Below are positions 8,126-16,276 of a stretch of 45,000 nt of DNA, piece by piece (position 1 is the stretch's first letter; each line of letters begins with the position of its first letter). The translations under genes and the position numbers were made by a program. A model generated the notes under the pieces. It was not told the origin of the DNA. It ran no database searches and worked only from the letters and a program-made list of their open reading frames with translations. This DNA comes from Stutzerimonas stutzeri. GTDB lineage: Bacteria; Pseudomonadota; Gammaproteobacteria; Pseudomonadales; Pseudomonadaceae. The DNA lies in assembly GCF_009789555.1 (NCBI RefSeq), contig NZ_CP046902.1, positions 1 to 45,000 on the forward strand, in the 5' to 3' direction.

Positions 8126-9586
8126 TCAGGCCGGCACTTCCGACAATGGAATGTCCAGCGCCGCGGCAATCCCGGCACCGTAGGCCGGATCAGCCTTGAG
8201 ACAGTGGCCGATGTGGCGAATCTTGATGTGGCGATCAACCCCTTGCATCGCACGAGCGGTGTTCTCGAACAGCCGTTGCTGCTCGTCGGCGGCCATCAGG
8301 CGGAACAGATTGCCTGGCTGAGTGAAATAATCCGCGTCGTCGGCCCGGTAATCATAACGATCGGCCGCACCGTCCAAGGCGAGCGGCGGCTCGCTGAAAT
8401 CAGGCTGCTCACGCCATTCACCGTAGGTGTTCGGCTCGTAATGCAAGCGACCGCCCTGGTTGCCGTCCACACGCATCGCACCGTCGCGGTGATAGCTGTG
8501 TACCGGGCAACGCGGTGCGTTCACCGGGATCTGGTGATGGTTCACCCCGAGCCGGTAGCGCTGCGCATCTCCATAGGAGAACAGCCGCCCTTGCAGCATG
8601 CGATCCGGCGAAAAGCTGATTCCGGGAACCACATTGGCGGGCGTGAACGCGACCTGTTCGACGTCCTGGAAGTAATTGTCCGGATTGCGGTTGAGCTCGT
8701 AGTAACCGACCTCGATCAGCGGGTAGTCGGCATGAGGCCATACTTTGGTGAGGTCGAACGGGTGATAGGGCACCTTGGCCGCATCGGCTTCCGGCATGAT
8801 CTGCACATACATCGTCCAGCGCGGAAATTCTCCCCGTTCGATCGCCTCGAACAAATCGCGCTGCGAACTTTCACGGTCATTGGCCACGATAGCCGCCGCC
8901 TCGGCATCGGTCAGGTTCTTGATGCCTTGCTGAGTGCGGAAATGGAACTTGACCCAGTAGCGCTCGTTTCGCGGACTGATGAAGCTGTAGGTGTGCGAAC
9001 CAAAGCCGTGCATGTGCCGGTACGAAGCCGGAATACCGCGGTCACCCATGACATAGGTGACCTGGTGCAACGCCTCCGGCAAACCCGTCCAGAAATCCCA
9101 GTTGTTATTGGCATTGCGCATGTTGGTGCGCGGATCGCGCTTGACGGCGTGGTTGAGGTCGGGAAACTTCAGCGGGTCGCGGAAGAAGAACACCGGCGTG
9201 TTGTTACCCACCATGTCCCAGTTGCCCTCCTCCGTGTAGAACTTGAGGGCGTAACCACGGATATCGCGCTCGGCGTCCGCAGCGCCCCGCTCGCCTGCTA
9301 CGGTGGAGAAACGAGCGAACATCGGCGTGCGCTTGCCGACCTCGGAGAACAGTTTCGCCTTGGTGTACCGCGTGATGTCATGCGTAATGACAAGCTCGCC
9401 AAAGGCACCCGACCCTTTCGCGTGCATCCGGCGCTCAGGAATGACTTCACGGTCGAAATGGGCCAACTTCTCCAAAAACCAAACATCCTGCAGCAACATC
9501 GGGCCGCGCCGGCCGGCAGTCATCGAGTTCTGGTTCTCGGACACCGGCGCGCCAGCGACGGTCGTGAGCTTGGGCTTGTCAGTCAT
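8126..9586 (-). CDS. katA: Monofunctional haem catalase (clade 3, KatA type)
   Basis: 486 residues, the size of small-subunit catalases. It converts hydrogen peroxide to water and oxygen. The catalytic His is H55 (RRMHAKGSGAFG), the distal Asn is N128 in VGNNTPVFFF, and the proximal haem ligand is Y338 in GRLFSYGDAQRYRLG. There is no signal peptide, so it should be cytoplasmic. AAGGAG lies 8 bases before ATG 9586. In P. aeruginosa katA sits beside rplQ with bfrA between katA and uvrA; here bfrA is absent and katA directly faces uvrA. The name katA rests on family and position; other clade-3 names are possible. Confidence 0.92.
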   Translation of the reverse strand: MTDKPKLTTVAGAPVSENQNSMTAGRRGPMLLQDVWFLEKLAHFDREVIPERRMHAKGSGAFGELVITHDITRYTKAKLFSEVGKRTPMFARFSTVAGERGAADAERDIRGYALKFYTEEGNWDMVGNNTPVFFFRDPLKFPDLNHAVKRDPRTNMRNANNNWDFWTGLPEALHQVTYVMGDRGIPASYRHMHGFGSHTYSFISPRNERYWVKFHFRTQQGIKNLTDAEAAAIVANDRESSQRDLFEAIERGEFPRWTMYVQIMPEADAAKVPYHPFDLTKVWPHADYPLIEVGYYELNRNPDNYFQDVEQVAFTPANVVPGISFSPDRMLQGRLFSYGDAQRYRLGVNHHQIPVNAPRCPVHSYHRDGAMRVDGNQGGRLHYEPNTYGEWREQPDFSEPPLALDGAADRYDYRADDADYFTQPGNLFRLMAADEQQRLFENTARAMQGVDRHIKIRHIGHCLKADPAYGAGIAAALDIPLSEVPA

Positions 9587-9651
9587 AACTGCATCTCCTT
9601 GACGATCAACGAATCCAGGGGGCGTATAGGATCACCTGCTGGTTGACTGCC

Positions 9652-9717
9652 ATCTTAGAAAGCAAGCGCAACGCGGTCTAATGATGAAGGTCAACGTTTG
9701 CGATAGCGCAAATCTTT
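9652..9717 (-). promoter_or_regulatory. Putative OxyR-type site and promoter of the catalase gene
   Basis: On the minus strand, AAAG-N7-CTAT (9703-9717) matches seven of eight positions of an OxyR half-site. Seven bases on, a weaker GTTG-N7-TCAT (9681-9695) matches four of eight. This block abuts a poor -35 (TAGACC, 9675-9680), followed after 17 bases by TAAGAT (9652-9657). A weak -35 next to the activator site is normal for OxyR promoters. The stretch 9697-9712 is also a perfect palindrome (TTTGCG-ATAG-CGCAAA). Prediction only. Confidence 0.4.
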
Positions 9718-9722
9718 CAGGC

Positions 9723-9750
9723 AAAAAAAAGCCGAGTCCCAGGACTCGGC
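9723..9750 (-). terminator. Terminator ending the alpha operon after rplQ
   Basis: On the minus strand, an 8-base GC-rich stem (GCCGAGTC with GACTCGGC) is followed directly by T8. It lies 20 bases past the rplQ stop and closes the 34-kb same-strand block. Confidence 0.95.
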
Positions 9751-9769
9751 TTCTTCGACACTGCCGAAA

Positions 9770-10156
9770 TTACTCGGCTGCTTCCACTTCACCAGTAACC
9801 GGACGGTCAACCAGTTCGACGTAAGCCATCGGTGCGTTGTCTCCAGCGCGGAAGCCGCACTTGAGGATGCGCAGATAACCGCCCTGACGGGTGGCGTAAC
9901 GCGGGCCCAGATCGTTGAACAGCTTGCCAACGATAGCTTTCGAACGAGTGCGGTCGAAAGCCAGACGACGGTTGGCGACGCTGTCTTCCTTGGCCAGAGT
10001 GATCAGCGGCTCGGCAACGCGACGCAGTTCTTTGGCCTTGGGCAGGGTTGTTTTGATCAGTTCGTGCTCGAACAACGACACCGCCATGTTCTGGAACATG
10101 GCCTTGCGGTGAGCGCTTGTGCGGCTGAGATGACGGCCACTTTTACGATGACGCAT
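9770..10156 (-). CDS. rplQ: Large-subunit ribosomal protein L17
   Basis: 128 residues, starting MRHRKSGRHLSRTSAHRKAM, the basic N-terminal signature of L17. The fold covers about residues 1-118, and a short acidic tail ends in EVEAAE. L17 binds 23S rRNA near the peptide exit tunnel. It is the last gene of the alpha cluster, 45 bases after rpoA, with AAGGAA upstream, and a strong terminator follows. Confidence 0.97.
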   Translation of the reverse strand: MRHRKSGRHLSRTSAHRKAMFQNMAVSLFEHELIKTTLPKAKELRRVAEPLITLAKEDSVANRRLAFDRTRSKAIVGKLFNDLGPRYATRQGGYLRILKCGFRAGDNAPMAYVELVDRPVTGEVEAAE

Positions 10157-10201
10157 GATTGAAATTCCTTACCAAACGATCAGTTCGGTGACTAGGGGCG
10201 A

Positions 10202-11203
10202 TCAGGCCGTAGCCTTATCGTCCTTCTTGAGACTTGCCGGCGGCCAGTTGTCGAGACGCATGCCCAGGGACAGACCACGAGAGGCCAGGACGTCTTTGAT
10301 TTCGGTCAGAGACTTCTTGCCCAGGTTCGGTGTTTTCAACAGCTCTACTTCGGTGCGCTGAATCAGGTCACCGATGTAGTAGATGTTTTCTGCCTTGAGG
10401 CAGTTAGCCGAACGTACGGTCAGTTCCAGGTCGTCAACTGGACGCAACAGGATCGGATCGATCTCGTCTTCCTGCTCGACCACGACCGGCTCACTGTCAC
10501 CCTTGAGGTCGACAAACGCGGCCAGCTGCTGCTGCAGGATGGTCGCGGCACGACGGATCGCCTCTTCGGGATCCAGGGTTCCGTTGGTTTCCAGGTCGAT
10601 GACCAGCTTGTCCAAGTTGGTACGCTGCTCAACACGAGCGTTTTCGACAACATACGCTACGCGACGAACCGGGCTGAACGTTGCGTCGAGCTGAAGACGG
10701 CCAATACTGCGGCTCTCGTCTTCGTCGCTCTGACGCGCGTCAGCAGGCTCGTAACCACGGCCGCGAGCGACCTTGAGCTTCATGTTGATCGAGCCATTAG
10801 CCGCCAGATTGGCAATCAGGTGATCGCCATTGACGATTTCGACATCGTGATCCAGCTGGATATCGGCAGCGGTAACAGCGCCCGCGCCCTTCTTCACCAG
10901 GCTCAAGGTCACTTCATCACGGCCGTGCAGCTTGATGGCGATACCTTTGAGGTTCAGCAGGATTTCGATGACATCTTCCTGCACGCCCTCGATGGCGCTG
11001 TACTCATGGAGCACACCGTCGATCTCAGCCTCGACCACAGCGCAGCCGGGCATAGAGGACAACAGGATACGGCGCAGCGCGTTGCCCAGGGTATGGCCGA
11101 AACCACGCTCGAGAGGCTCGAGCGTGATCTTGGCACGGGTCGGACTGACCACCTGCACATCGATATGGCGGGGGGTCAGGAACTCATTTACCGAAATCTG
11201 CAT
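10202..11203 (-). CDS. rpoA: RNA polymerase alpha subunit
   Basis: 333 residues, the usual Pseudomonas length. The N-terminal domain (about 1-235) forms the dimer that nucleates beta and beta' assembly; the start MQISVNEFLTPRHIDVQ and GFGHTLGNALRRILLSSMPG (about 34-53) are standard. A flexible linker follows. The C-terminal domain (about 250-320) has the helix-hairpin-helix motif (LLKTPNLGKKSLTEIKDVL) that binds UP elements and activators. It sits between rpsD and rplQ as in other Proteobacteria, which ties polymerase supply to ribosomal proteins. Confidence 0.98.
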   Translation of the reverse strand: MQISVNEFLTPRHIDVQVVSPTRAKITLEPLERGFGHTLGNALRRILLSSMPGCAVVEAEIDGVLHEYSAIEGVQEDVIEILLNLKGIAIKLHGRDEVTLSLVKKGAGAVTAADIQLDHDVEIVNGDHLIANLAANGSINMKLKVARGRGYEPADARQSDEDESRSIGRLQLDATFSPVRRVAYVVENARVEQRTNLDKLVIDLETNGTLDPEEAIRRAATILQQQLAAFVDLKGDSEPVVVEQEDEIDPILLRPVDDLELTVRSANCLKAENIYYIGDLIQRTEVELLKTPNLGKKSLTEIKDVLASRGLSLGMRLDNWPPASLKKDDKATA

Positions 11204-11225
11204 GGATACACCTATTTTCTAGCCC

Positions 11226-11846
11226 TTACTTGGAGTAGAGCTCGACAATCAGGTTTTCGTTGATGTCGGCGGACAGATCACTGCGAGCCGGAACATTCTT
11301 GAAAACGCCAGATTTCTTGTCGGCATCTACTTCGACCCACTCAACGCGACCGCGCTGTACGCACAGTTCCAGGGCTTGGGCGATACGCAGCTGGTTACGG
11401 CACTTCTCGCGAACGGCTACCACGTCACCCGCTTTTACCTGGAAGGACGGAACGTTCACGGTCTTGCCGTTAACGCTGATGGCCTTGTGGGAAACGAGCT
11501 GACGCGACTCGGCACGCGTAGAGCCGAAGCCCATGCGGTAAACCACGTTATCCAGACGGCATTCCAGCAGCTGCAGCAGATTCTCGCCGGTAGCGCCCTT
11601 ACGGCTGGCCGCTTCCTTGTAGTAACCGCTGAACTGACGCTCCAGCACGCCATAGATACGGCGGACTTTCTGCTTTTCACGCAGCTGGGTGCCGTAGTCG
11701 GACAGACGACCACGACGCTGACCATGAACACCCGGTGGGGTTTCGATGTTGCACTTCGATTCGAGCGCGCGCGCACCACTCTTCAAAAAGAGATCGGTGC
11801 CTTCACGACGAGACAGTTTGCACTTGGGACCAATATAACGAGCCAT
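11226..11846 (-). CDS. rpsD: Small-subunit ribosomal protein S4
   Basis: 206 residues, starting MARYIGPKCKLSRREGTDLF. It has only C9 and C32 in the N-terminal part, so it is the zinc-free form. The S4 RNA-binding fold (RLDNVVYRMGFGSTRAESRQ, then SHKAISVNGKTVNVPSF) lies in the second half. S4 is a primary 16S binder. In E. coli it also represses the alpha operon by binding the rpsM leader; that leader is present here at 12641-12693, but I could not confirm the pseudoknot by eye. Confidence 0.97.
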   Translation of the reverse strand: MARYIGPKCKLSRREGTDLFLKSGARALESKCNIETPPGVHGQRRGRLSDYGTQLREKQKVRRIYGVLERQFSGYYKEAASRKGATGENLLQLLECRLDNVVYRMGFGSTRAESRQLVSHKAISVNGKTVNVPSFQVKAGDVVAVREKCRNQLRIAQALELCVQRGRVEWVEVDADKKSGVFKNVPARSDLSADINENLIVELYSK

Positions 11847-11863
11847 TTCTCACTGTCTCCTGA

Positions 11864-12253
11864 TTACACGCGGCGCTTCTTCGGCGGACGGCACCCGTTG
11901 TGCGGGATCGGCGTCACGTCGGTGATGCTGGCGATTTTATAACCACAGCCGTTCAATGCACGAACAGCAGATTCACGGCCCGGACCAGGACCCTTGACGT
12001 TGACGTCGAGGTTCTTGAGGCCATATTCCAGTGCCGCCTGACCAGCGCGCTCGGCAGCCACCTGGGCAGCGAACGGGGTGCTCTTACGGGAGCCGCGGAA
12101 ACCGGAACCACCGGAAGTTGCCCAGGACAACGCGTTGCCTTGGCGATCGGTGATGGTGATGATGGTGTTGTTGAAAGACGCGTGGATGTGGGCGATGCCA
12201 TCAACCACCGTCTTTTTGACTTTCTTACGAGGACGAGCAGCAGGTTTTGCCAT
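11864..12253 (-). CDS. rpsK: Small-subunit ribosomal protein S11
   Basis: 129 residues. A basic N-terminus (MAKPAARPRKKVKK) precedes the conserved core HIHASFNNTIITITDRQGN, and the end PHNGCRPPKKRRV is typical. S11 sits on the 30S platform near the mRNA exit. It lies between rpsM and rpsD with gaps of 30 and 17 bases, in the standard alpha-operon order. Confidence 0.97.
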   Translation of the reverse strand: MAKPAARPRKKVKKTVVDGIAHIHASFNNTIITITDRQGNALSWATSGGSGFRGSRKSTPFAAQVAAERAGQAALEYGLKNLDVNVKGPGPGRESAVRALNGCGYKIASITDVTPIPHNGCRPPKKRRV

Positions 12254-12283
12254 GATTAGATTCCTGTCGATGCGCTAACGCGA

Positions 12284-12640
12284 TTACTTGCGGATCGGCT
12301 TACGCGGACCCTTACGGGTGCGAGCGTTGGTCTTGGTGCGCTGACCGCGTACCGGCAGACCACGACGATGACGCAGGCCGCGGTAGCAACCCAGGTCCAT
12401 CAAGCGCTTGATCTTCATGTTGACTTCGCGACGAAGGTCACCTTCAACGATGAACTTGGCCACTTCGCCACGCAGCAGTTCGACCTGCTCGTCGGAAAGA
12501 TCCTTGATTTTCGCTGCCGGATTCACGCCGGTAGCGGCACAGATAGTCTGCGCGCGAGTGCGACCAACACCATAGATGTAGGTCAGCGAGATAACAGTGT
12601 GCTTGTTATCCGGAATGTTTACGCCTGCAATACGGGCCAT
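12284..12640 (-). CDS. rpsM: Small-subunit ribosomal protein S13
   Basis: 118 residues, starting MARIAGVNIPDNKHTVISLT. The helix-hairpin-helix core (TYIYGVGRTRAQTICAATG) and the basic tail (GQRTKTNARTRKGPRKPIRK) are intact. S13 contacts the P-site tRNA and forms bridges to the 50S subunit. It is the first gene of the alpha segment, preceded by its own candidate promoter and about 50 bases of leader. Confidence 0.97.
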   Translation of the reverse strand: MARIAGVNIPDNKHTVISLTYIYGVGRTRAQTICAATGVNPAAKIKDLSDEQVELLRGEVAKFIVEGDLRREVNMKIKRLMDLGCYRGLRHRRGLPVRGQRTKTNARTRKGPRKPIRK

Positions 12641-12699
12641 TCAGTGAAACTCCAATTGACAGCTACCCAACGCCCCGGAAGCCAAGAAAAGGGCGCGAG

Positions 12700-12728
12700 A
12701 TACTAACGCTGTAATAACAAATAATCAA
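12700..12728 (-). promoter_or_regulatory. Candidate alpha-operon promoter upstream of rpsM
   Basis: On the minus strand, TTGATT (12723-12728), 17 bases, then TAGTAT (12700-12705), with the GC-rich discriminator CTCGCGCCC that is common at stringently controlled promoters. The -35 begins immediately after the hairpin at 12729-12752. It gives a leader of about 50 bases before rpsM. Confidence 0.6.
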
Positions 12729-12752
12729 CCCGGCAGCGCACTAGCTGCCGGG
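12729..12752 (-). terminator. Hairpin between rpmJ and rpsM (partial terminator)
   Basis: A perfect 9-base stem, CCCGGCAGC with GCTGCCGGG, and a 6-base loop. Downstream on the minus strand the sequence is T-rich but interrupted (TTGATTATTTG), so termination may be partial. It separates the spc segment from the alpha segment. Confidence 0.65.
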
Positions 12753-12771
12753 CTCGAGCCTTAACTCACAA

Positions 12772-12888
12772 TCAGCCTTGGCGCTGCTTGTGACGCGGTT
12801 CTGCGCTGCAGATCACCCGAATGACGCCTTCGCGCCGGACGATTTTGCAGTTGCGGCACAGCTTTTTGACCGATGCACGAACTTTCAT
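12772..12888 (-). CDS. rpmJ: Large-subunit ribosomal protein L36 (zinc-binding form)
   Basis: A 38-residue gene, MKVRASVKKLCRNCK and on to HKQRQG, with AGGAG upstream. The zinc ligands C11, C14, C27 and H33 are all present, so this is the C+ form rather than a zinc-free paralogue. It lies between secY and rpsM, its normal place at the end of the spc operon. Confidence 0.97.
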   Translation of the reverse strand: MKVRASVKKLCRNCKIVRREGVIRVICSAEPRHKQRQG

Positions 12889-12916
12889 GACCAACTCCTG
12901 GAACCTTACGGGCGAC

Positions 12917-14245
12917 TCAGCGGAGCATTCCGCTGCCATAGCCCTTCAGGTTGGCTTTTTTCATCAGGGAATCGTACTGGTGAGACATGAGGTGCGATTG
13001 AACCTGGGACATGAAGTCCATTACAACCACAACCACGATCAGCAACGACGTCCCGCCAAGGTAGAACGGCACATTTGCAGCCACCACAAGGAACTGAGGC
13101 AGCAGGCACACAGCCGTCATGTACAGGGCACCGAACATGGTCAAGCGAGTCAGTACGCCATCGATATAGCGCGCCGACTGCTCACCAGGACGAATCCCCG
13201 GGATAAACGCACCGGACTTCTTCAGATTTTCAGCGACGTCTTTCGGATTGAACATCAATGCCGTATAGAAGAAGCAGAAGAAAATGATTCCGGCGCTGAA
13301 CAACAGGATATTCAACGGCTGACCAGGGGCGATCGACTGAGAAATGTCAGCCAGCCAACCCATGTTCTCGGACTGCCCGAACCACTGCCCCAGCGAAGCC
13401 GGGAACAGCAGAATGCTGCTGGCGAAAATCGCGGGAATGACACCCGCCATGTTCACTTTCAACGGAAGATGGCTCGTCTGCGCGGCAAATACCTTGCGGC
13501 CTTGCTGGCGCTTGGCGTAATGCACGGCGATCCGCCGCTGACCACGCTCGATGAACACCACGAATCCGATGATTGCAACCGCCAGCAGGCCGACAGCCAG
13601 CAACGCGATGATATTGACATCACCCTGCCGTGCAGACTCGAACGACTGACCGAGAGCACCCGGAAGACCGGCGACGATACCCGCGAAAATCAGCATCGAA
13701 ATGCCGTTGCCGACACCCCGCTCGGTGATCTGCTCACCCAGCCACATCATGAACATCGCACCCGCCACGAAGGTGGTGATCGCCACGAAGTAGAAGCCGA
13801 AATCCGTGCTGAACGCGACACCCTGGCCGGCGAGGCCAACCGACATACCGATGGCCTGCACGATCGCCAGCACCAGCGTACCGTAACGCGTGTACTGGCT
13901 GATCTTGCGGCGACCGGCCTCACCTTCTTTCTTCAACTGCTCCAGTTGCGGACTGACCGCGGTCATGAGCTGCATGATGATCGATGCCGAGATATACGGC
14001 ATGATCCCCAGTGCAAAAATGCTCATGCGCTCCAGTGCGCCACCGGAAAACATGTTGAACAGGCTAAGGATGGTCCCTTCGTTCTGACGGAACAGCTCGG
14101 CCAACCTGTCGGGATTGATTCCCGGCACCGGGATGTGTGCGCCAATTCGATAGACGATGATCGCCATCAGCAGAAAACGCAGACGAGCCCAGAGTTCAGA
14201 AAGCCCGCCATTACTCAGCGCGGAGAGAGCACCTTGCTTAGCCAT
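12917..14245 (-). CDS. secY: Preprotein translocase channel subunit SecY
   Basis: 442 residues with ten predicted membrane helices; examples are FLLMAIIVYRIGAHIPVPG near the start and ALYMTAVCLLPQFLVV near the end. The long periplasmic and cytoplasmic loops with KRQQGRK and PGIRPGEQSA are typical. SecY forms the Sec channel in the inner membrane with SecE (39529-39897 in this window) and SecG. Its ATG abuts the rplO stop with no gap, so the two are probably translationally coupled. Confidence 0.98.
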   Translation of the reverse strand: MAKQGALSALSNGGLSELWARLRFLLMAIIVYRIGAHIPVPGINPDRLAELFRQNEGTILSLFNMFSGGALERMSIFALGIMPYISASIIMQLMTAVSPQLEQLKKEGEAGRRKISQYTRYGTLVLAIVQAIGMSVGLAGQGVAFSTDFGFYFVAITTFVAGAMFMMWLGEQITERGVGNGISMLIFAGIVAGLPGALGQSFESARQGDVNIIALLAVGLLAVAIIGFVVFIERGQRRIAVHYAKRQQGRKVFAAQTSHLPLKVNMAGVIPAIFASSILLFPASLGQWFGQSENMGWLADISQSIAPGQPLNILLFSAGIIFFCFFYTALMFNPKDVAENLKKSGAFIPGIRPGEQSARYIDGVLTRLTMFGALYMTAVCLLPQFLVVAANVPFYLGGTSLLIVVVVVMDFMSQVQSHLMSHQYDSLMKKANLKGYGSGMLR

Positions 14246-14680
14246 TTATTCCTCGAACTTGCCGCCAGCTGCTTCGATAGCCGCACGCGCACCTTTGGTG
14301 GCGGCGATGCCCTTCAGAGTTACCGCACGACCAACCTCGCCCGACAGCATGACTTTCACACGCTGTACGTTCTGGTTGATGATGTCGGCATCCTTGAGGC
14401 TCTGCAGAGTCACGACGTCGCCTTGGACCTTGGCCAGCTCGGAGGTGCGAACTTCAGCACGATCCATAGCCTTCAAGGAGACGAAGCCGAACTTCGGCAG
14501 ACGGCGATGCAAAGGCTGCTGGCCGCCTTCGAAACCGGGAGCGATCTTGCCGCCGGAGCGGGAAGTCTGACCCTTGTGACCACGACCACCGGTTTTACCG
14601 AGACCGCTGCCGATACCACGGCCCGGACGCAGCTTTTCGCGACGGGCGCCTGGCGCAGAACGCAGATCGTTCAGTTGCAT
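14246..14680 (-). CDS. rplO: Large-subunit ribosomal protein L15
   Basis: 144 residues, starting MQLNDLRSAPGARREKLRPG. The extended glycine/arginine-rich arm (GRGIGSGLGKTGGRGHKGQ) threads into 23S rRNA. The globular part ends with KGARAAIEAAGGKFEE. It is a late assembly protein of the 50S subunit, lying 3 bases after rpmD and directly before secY. Confidence 0.97.
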   Translation of the reverse strand: MQLNDLRSAPGARREKLRPGRGIGSGLGKTGGRGHKGQTSRSGGKIAPGFEGGQQPLHRRLPKFGFVSLKAMDRAEVRTSELAKVQGDVVTLQSLKDADIINQNVQRVKVMLSGEVGRAVTLKGIAATKGARAAIEAAGGKFEE

Positions 14681-14683
14681 GGC

Positions 14684-14863
14684 TTAGCCCTCCACACGGA
14701 GCATGTAGTAAGCCTTGTTGATCATGCCGCGATTCTCAGGAGTGTCCTGAACTTCGACGGTGTGACCAATGCGACGCAGGCCGAGGCCTTTGACGCACAG
14801 CTTGTGATTGGGGATGCGACCGCTGACGCTTTTGATCAGCGTGACCTTGACGGTGTTAGCCAT
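14684..14863 (-). CDS. rpmD: Large-subunit ribosomal protein L30
   Basis: 59 residues, reading MANTVKVTLIKSVSGR at the start and YYMLRVEG at the end, with the L30 signature LCVKGLGLRRIGHTVE. It begins 2 bases after the rpsE stop and ends 3 bases before the rplO start, in the standard spc order. Confidence 0.96.
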   Translation of the reverse strand: MANTVKVTLIKSVSGRIPNHKLCVKGLGLRRIGHTVEVQDTPENRGMINKAYYMLRVEG

Positions 14864-14865
14864 GA

Positions 14866-15366
14866 TCAGGAAATCTCCTCAACGCTCTTGCCACGCTTTG
14901 CAGCGATCGACTCAGGCGACTGCATGGCCTTCAAACCCTTGAAGGTGGCGTGAACCACGTTCACCGGGTTGGTCGAGCCGTAGCACTTGGCCAGGACGTT
15001 CTGCACACCAGCCACTTCGAGAATGGCGCGCATGGCACCACCGGCGATGACACCGGTACCTTCCGAAGCAGGCTGCATGTACACCTTGGACGCGCCATGC
15101 GCAGCCTTGGTGGCGTACTGCAGCGTGGTGCCGTTCAGATCGACCTGGATCATGTTGCGGCGAGCCGCTTCCATGGCCTTCTGAATGGCAGCAGGCACTT
15201 CGCGGGACTTGCCACGACCGAAACCTACACGACCCTTACCATCACCCACTACGGTCAACGCAGTGAACGTGAAGATACGGCCACCTTTTACTGTCTTGGC
15301 GACGCGGTTAACTTGAACCAGCTTCTCAATGTAGCCTTCGTCGCGCTTTTGCTCGTTATATGCCAT
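14866..15366 (-). CDS. rpsE: Small-subunit ribosomal protein S5
   Basis: 166 residues. The N-terminal double-stranded-RNA-binding domain (about 12-76) includes LVQVNRVAKTVKGGRIF and the loop GKGRVGFGRGKSREVP, where mutations known in other bacteria affect decoding accuracy or spectinomycin response; the loop here looks like wild type. The C-terminal domain holds GVQNVLAKCYGSTNP. It is 3 bases after rplR. Confidence 0.97.
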   Translation of the reverse strand: MAYNEQKRDEGYIEKLVQVNRVAKTVKGGRIFTFTALTVVGDGKGRVGFGRGKSREVPAAIQKAMEAARRNMIQVDLNGTTLQYATKAAHGASKVYMQPASEGTGVIAGGAMRAILEVAGVQNVLAKCYGSTNPVNVVHATFKGLKAMQSPESIAAKRGKSVEEIS

Positions 15367-15369
15367 AAC

Positions 15370-15720
15370 TTAGAACTCCAGCCCGCCTTCACGAGCAGCA
15401 TCAGCCAGTGCCTTGACACGACCGTGGTACTTGAAGCCAGAACGGTCGAACGCCACCTGGGTGACACCTGCGGCCTTAGCACGCTCAGCGACCAGCTGAC
15501 CAACTTTCTTGGCAGCGTCGACGTTGCCAGTGGCTCCGTCGCGCAGTTCTTTGTCGAGAGTCGAGGCACTGGCCAGGACCTTGCCGCCGTCGGCCGAAAG
15601 GACCTGGGCGTAGATGTGCTGGGAAGAGCGGTACACACAAAGGCGTACGGTTTCCAGCTCGCGCATCTTCAGGCGTGCCTTGCGAGCGCGACGCAGACGA
15701 GTAACTTTCTTTACGCTCAT
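15370..15720 (-). CDS. rplR: Large-subunit ribosomal protein L18
   Basis: 116 residues. A basic N-terminal tail (MSVKKVTRLRRARKARLK) and the conserved end VAFDRSGFKYHGRVKALAD identify L18, which carries 5S rRNA into the 50S central protuberance with L5. It lies 10 bases after rplF. Confidence 0.97.
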   Translation of the reverse strand: MSVKKVTRLRRARKARLKMRELETVRLCVYRSSQHIYAQVLSADGGKVLASASTLDKELRDGATGNVDAAKKVGQLVAERAKAAGVTQVAFDRSGFKYHGRVKALADAAREGGLEF

Positions 15721-15730
15721 TTGCTATGCC

Positions 15731-16264
15731 CTACTTCTTCTTAGCTTCTTTACGACGGACCACTTCGTCCGAGTAACGCACGCCTTTGCCCTTGTAAGGC
15801 TCTGGGCGACGGAAGTCACGGATTTCAGCAGCCACCTGACCGACCAGTTGCTTATCGACACCCTTGATCAGGATATCGGTCTGGCTGGGGGTCTCCGCGG
15901 TAACGCCTTGCGGCAGTTCATATTCCACCGGGTGCGAGAAGCCGAGAGCCAGGGACAGCACTTGACCTTTGGCTTGCGCCTTGTAACCAACACCAACCAG
16001 CTGGAGCTTACGCTCGAAGCCCTGGCTGACGCCGATCACCATGTTGTTAACCAGCGCACGGGTGGTACCGGCCATGGCACGGTTCTGCTGATCGCCGTTA
16101 CGCGCAGCAAAACGGAGCTCACCGGCCTCGTGGATCACTTCCACAGACGAGTGCACGTTCAGTTCGAGAGTACCCTTGGCACCCTTCACCGAAAGCTGCT
16201 GGCCGGCCATGTTGAATTCAACACCAGCGGGCAGCTTGACGGGGTTCTTAGCAACGCGAGACAT
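15731..16264 (-). CDS. rplF: Large-subunit ribosomal protein L6
   Basis: 177 residues, starting MSRVAKNPVKLPAGVEF. Two related alpha/beta domains are seen, and the C-terminal signature PEPYKGKGVRYSDEVVRRKE is intact. L6 binds 23S rRNA near the factor-binding site. It is 12 bases after rpsH. Confidence 0.97.
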   Translation of the reverse strand: MSRVAKNPVKLPAGVEFNMAGQQLSVKGAKGTLELNVHSSVEVIHEAGELRFAARNGDQQNRAMAGTTRALVNNMVIGVSQGFERKLQLVGVGYKAQAKGQVLSLALGFSHPVEYELPQGVTAETPSQTDILIKGVDKQLVGQVAAEIRDFRRPEPYKGKGVRYSDEVVRRKEAKKK

Positions 16265-16276
16265 GCTTATCCCCCC

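Noticed and set aside
8123..9646. Long open frame opposite the catalase gene
   Set aside because: It mirrors a well-conserved catalase with all catalytic residues. High GC and codon bias keep the opposite strand open, and no ribosome binding site or family resemblance supports it.
12821..14953. 710-codon plus-strand frame across rpmJ-secY-rplO-rpmD
   Set aside because: It spans four certain minus-strand genes and their junctions. Its His/Arg/Gln-rich translation is typical of an antisense shadow.
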